Positions 7,621 through 7,789 of a DNA stretch of 7,789 nt are shown one piece after another. The translations under genes and the position numbers were made by a program. Position 1 is the stretch's first letter. The number at the start of each line of letters is the position of its first letter. The notes beneath the pieces were generated by a model. That model was not told the DNA's origin and did not search any database. It saw only the letters and a program-made list of their open reading frames with translations. The stretch comes from an uncultured Caryophanales bacterium (GTDB lineage Bacteria > Bacillota_I > Bacilli_A > Acholeplasmatales > Anaeroplasmataceae): positions 1 to 7,789 of the forward strand of contig CAMOUK010000048.1 in NCBI GenBank assembly GCA_946626535.1. Reading direction: 5' to 3'.

Positions 7621-7653
7621 AAAATCGCTTTCATTTTTTGGAGGCGATTTTTT
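7621..7653 (+). terminator. intrinsic terminator of the kinase-preA operon
   Basis: AAAATCGC (7621-7628) pairs with GCGATTTT (7644-7651), extended inward by a U-G and a U-A pair, with a loop of about 11 nt and a T-run ending at 7653. It lies 21 nt after the preA-like stop codon and just before the rRNA promoter. Confidence 0.85.
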
Positions 7654-7675
7654 ATAAAAAAAGTAAAAAAAATTG

Positions 7676-7704
7676 TTGACTTAATATTTGGTTTGTAGTA
7701 GAAT
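7676..7704 (+). promoter_or_regulatory. consensus sigma-A promoter of a ribosomal RNA operon
   Basis: TTGACT (7676-7681), a 17-nt spacer and TAGAAT (7699-7704) make one of the strongest promoter matches in the window. An A-rich tract (7654-7672) precedes the -35 and could act as an UP element. The likely start is G7712. No open reading frame follows; the transcript carries the rRNA leader signals described below. Confidence 0.85.
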
Positions 7705-7711
7705 ATTTCTC

Positions 7712-7789
7712 GTGCGCTGATGAAGTTGCATAAGAAATTTGGTCTTTGAAAACTATATATAACTTAAACGAAAAACAAACAATAAAACG
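7712..7789 (+). other. rRNA operon 5' leader, 16S gene expected just past the window
   Basis: The untranslated leader contains GGTCTTTGAAAAC (7741-7753), which matches the boxA antitermination element TCTTTGAAAAC found ahead of 16S (and in the 16S-23S spacer) in Firmicutes. Because a strong promoter is directly upstream, the 16S leader is the better reading. The rest (7754-7789) is A-rich with no coding potential. No mature rRNA sequence is inside the window. Confidence 0.82.
7741..7753 (+). promoter_or_regulatory. boxA rRNA antitermination element
   Basis: GGTCTTTGAAAAC matches the Gram-positive boxA, which by established knowledge recruits NusB/NusE (S10) so that polymerase reads through rRNA genes. 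It lies about 30 nt after the predicted transcription start. Confidence 0.75.

Overview
The window is strongly AT-rich DNA from a low-GC Gram-positive bacterium (Firmicutes sensu lato). I base this on canonical AGGAGG/GGTGAT-like ribosome binding sites, sigma-A promoters with 17-bp spacers, short hairpin-plus-T-tract terminators, TGG-encoded tryptophan (ordinary code), and a closing rRNA leader with the Firmicutes-type boxA TCTTTGAAAAC. Every complete gene ends in TAA. An uncultured gut Bacilli/Erysipelotrichia-like lineage would fit, but the sequence cannot settle this.

Layout: (1) 1-1088, minus strand, the 5' 362 codons of a tmcAL (ylbM) tRNA-Met cytidine acetate ligase gene, cut by the window edge. 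It is divergent from (2) pepF, oligoendopeptidase F (1185-2945), and their predicted promoters overlap at the -35 elements. (3) 2977-3907 is a small MNT-HEPN type toxin-antitoxin cassette between two hairpin terminators: an array of GCGCAAA/TTTGCGC operators at exact 33-bp spacing, a consensus promoter, an antitoxin-like HTH + nucleotidyltransferase protein, and an overlapping hepT gene. hepT is interrupted by a TAA exactly where the RX4HXY motif should have its tyrosine, and the frame continues with a normal HepT C-terminus for 27 codons. (4) A two-way terminator separates this from minus-strand gdhA, an NADP-type hexameric glutamate dehydrogenase (4005-5354). (5) Divergent from gdhA is a probable two-gene operon: a small P-loop kinase of unknown substrate (5563-6105), then a PreA-like flavo-iron-sulfur protein with an extra N-terminal cysteine-rich domain (6124-7599). 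(6) After a terminator comes a consensus promoter (7676-7704) and an untranslated leader with boxA running off the window end, so a 16S rRNA gene is predicted to start just beyond it.

Most genes are housekeeping: tRNA modification, peptide turnover, ammonia assimilation, redox metabolism, rRNA synthesis. The accessory element is the mntA-hepT cassette, and it is the part most worth a second look. It combines an unusually regular phased operator array with an apparently intact antitoxin, and a toxin lost by a single nonsense change at the residue that the antitoxin family is known to modify.
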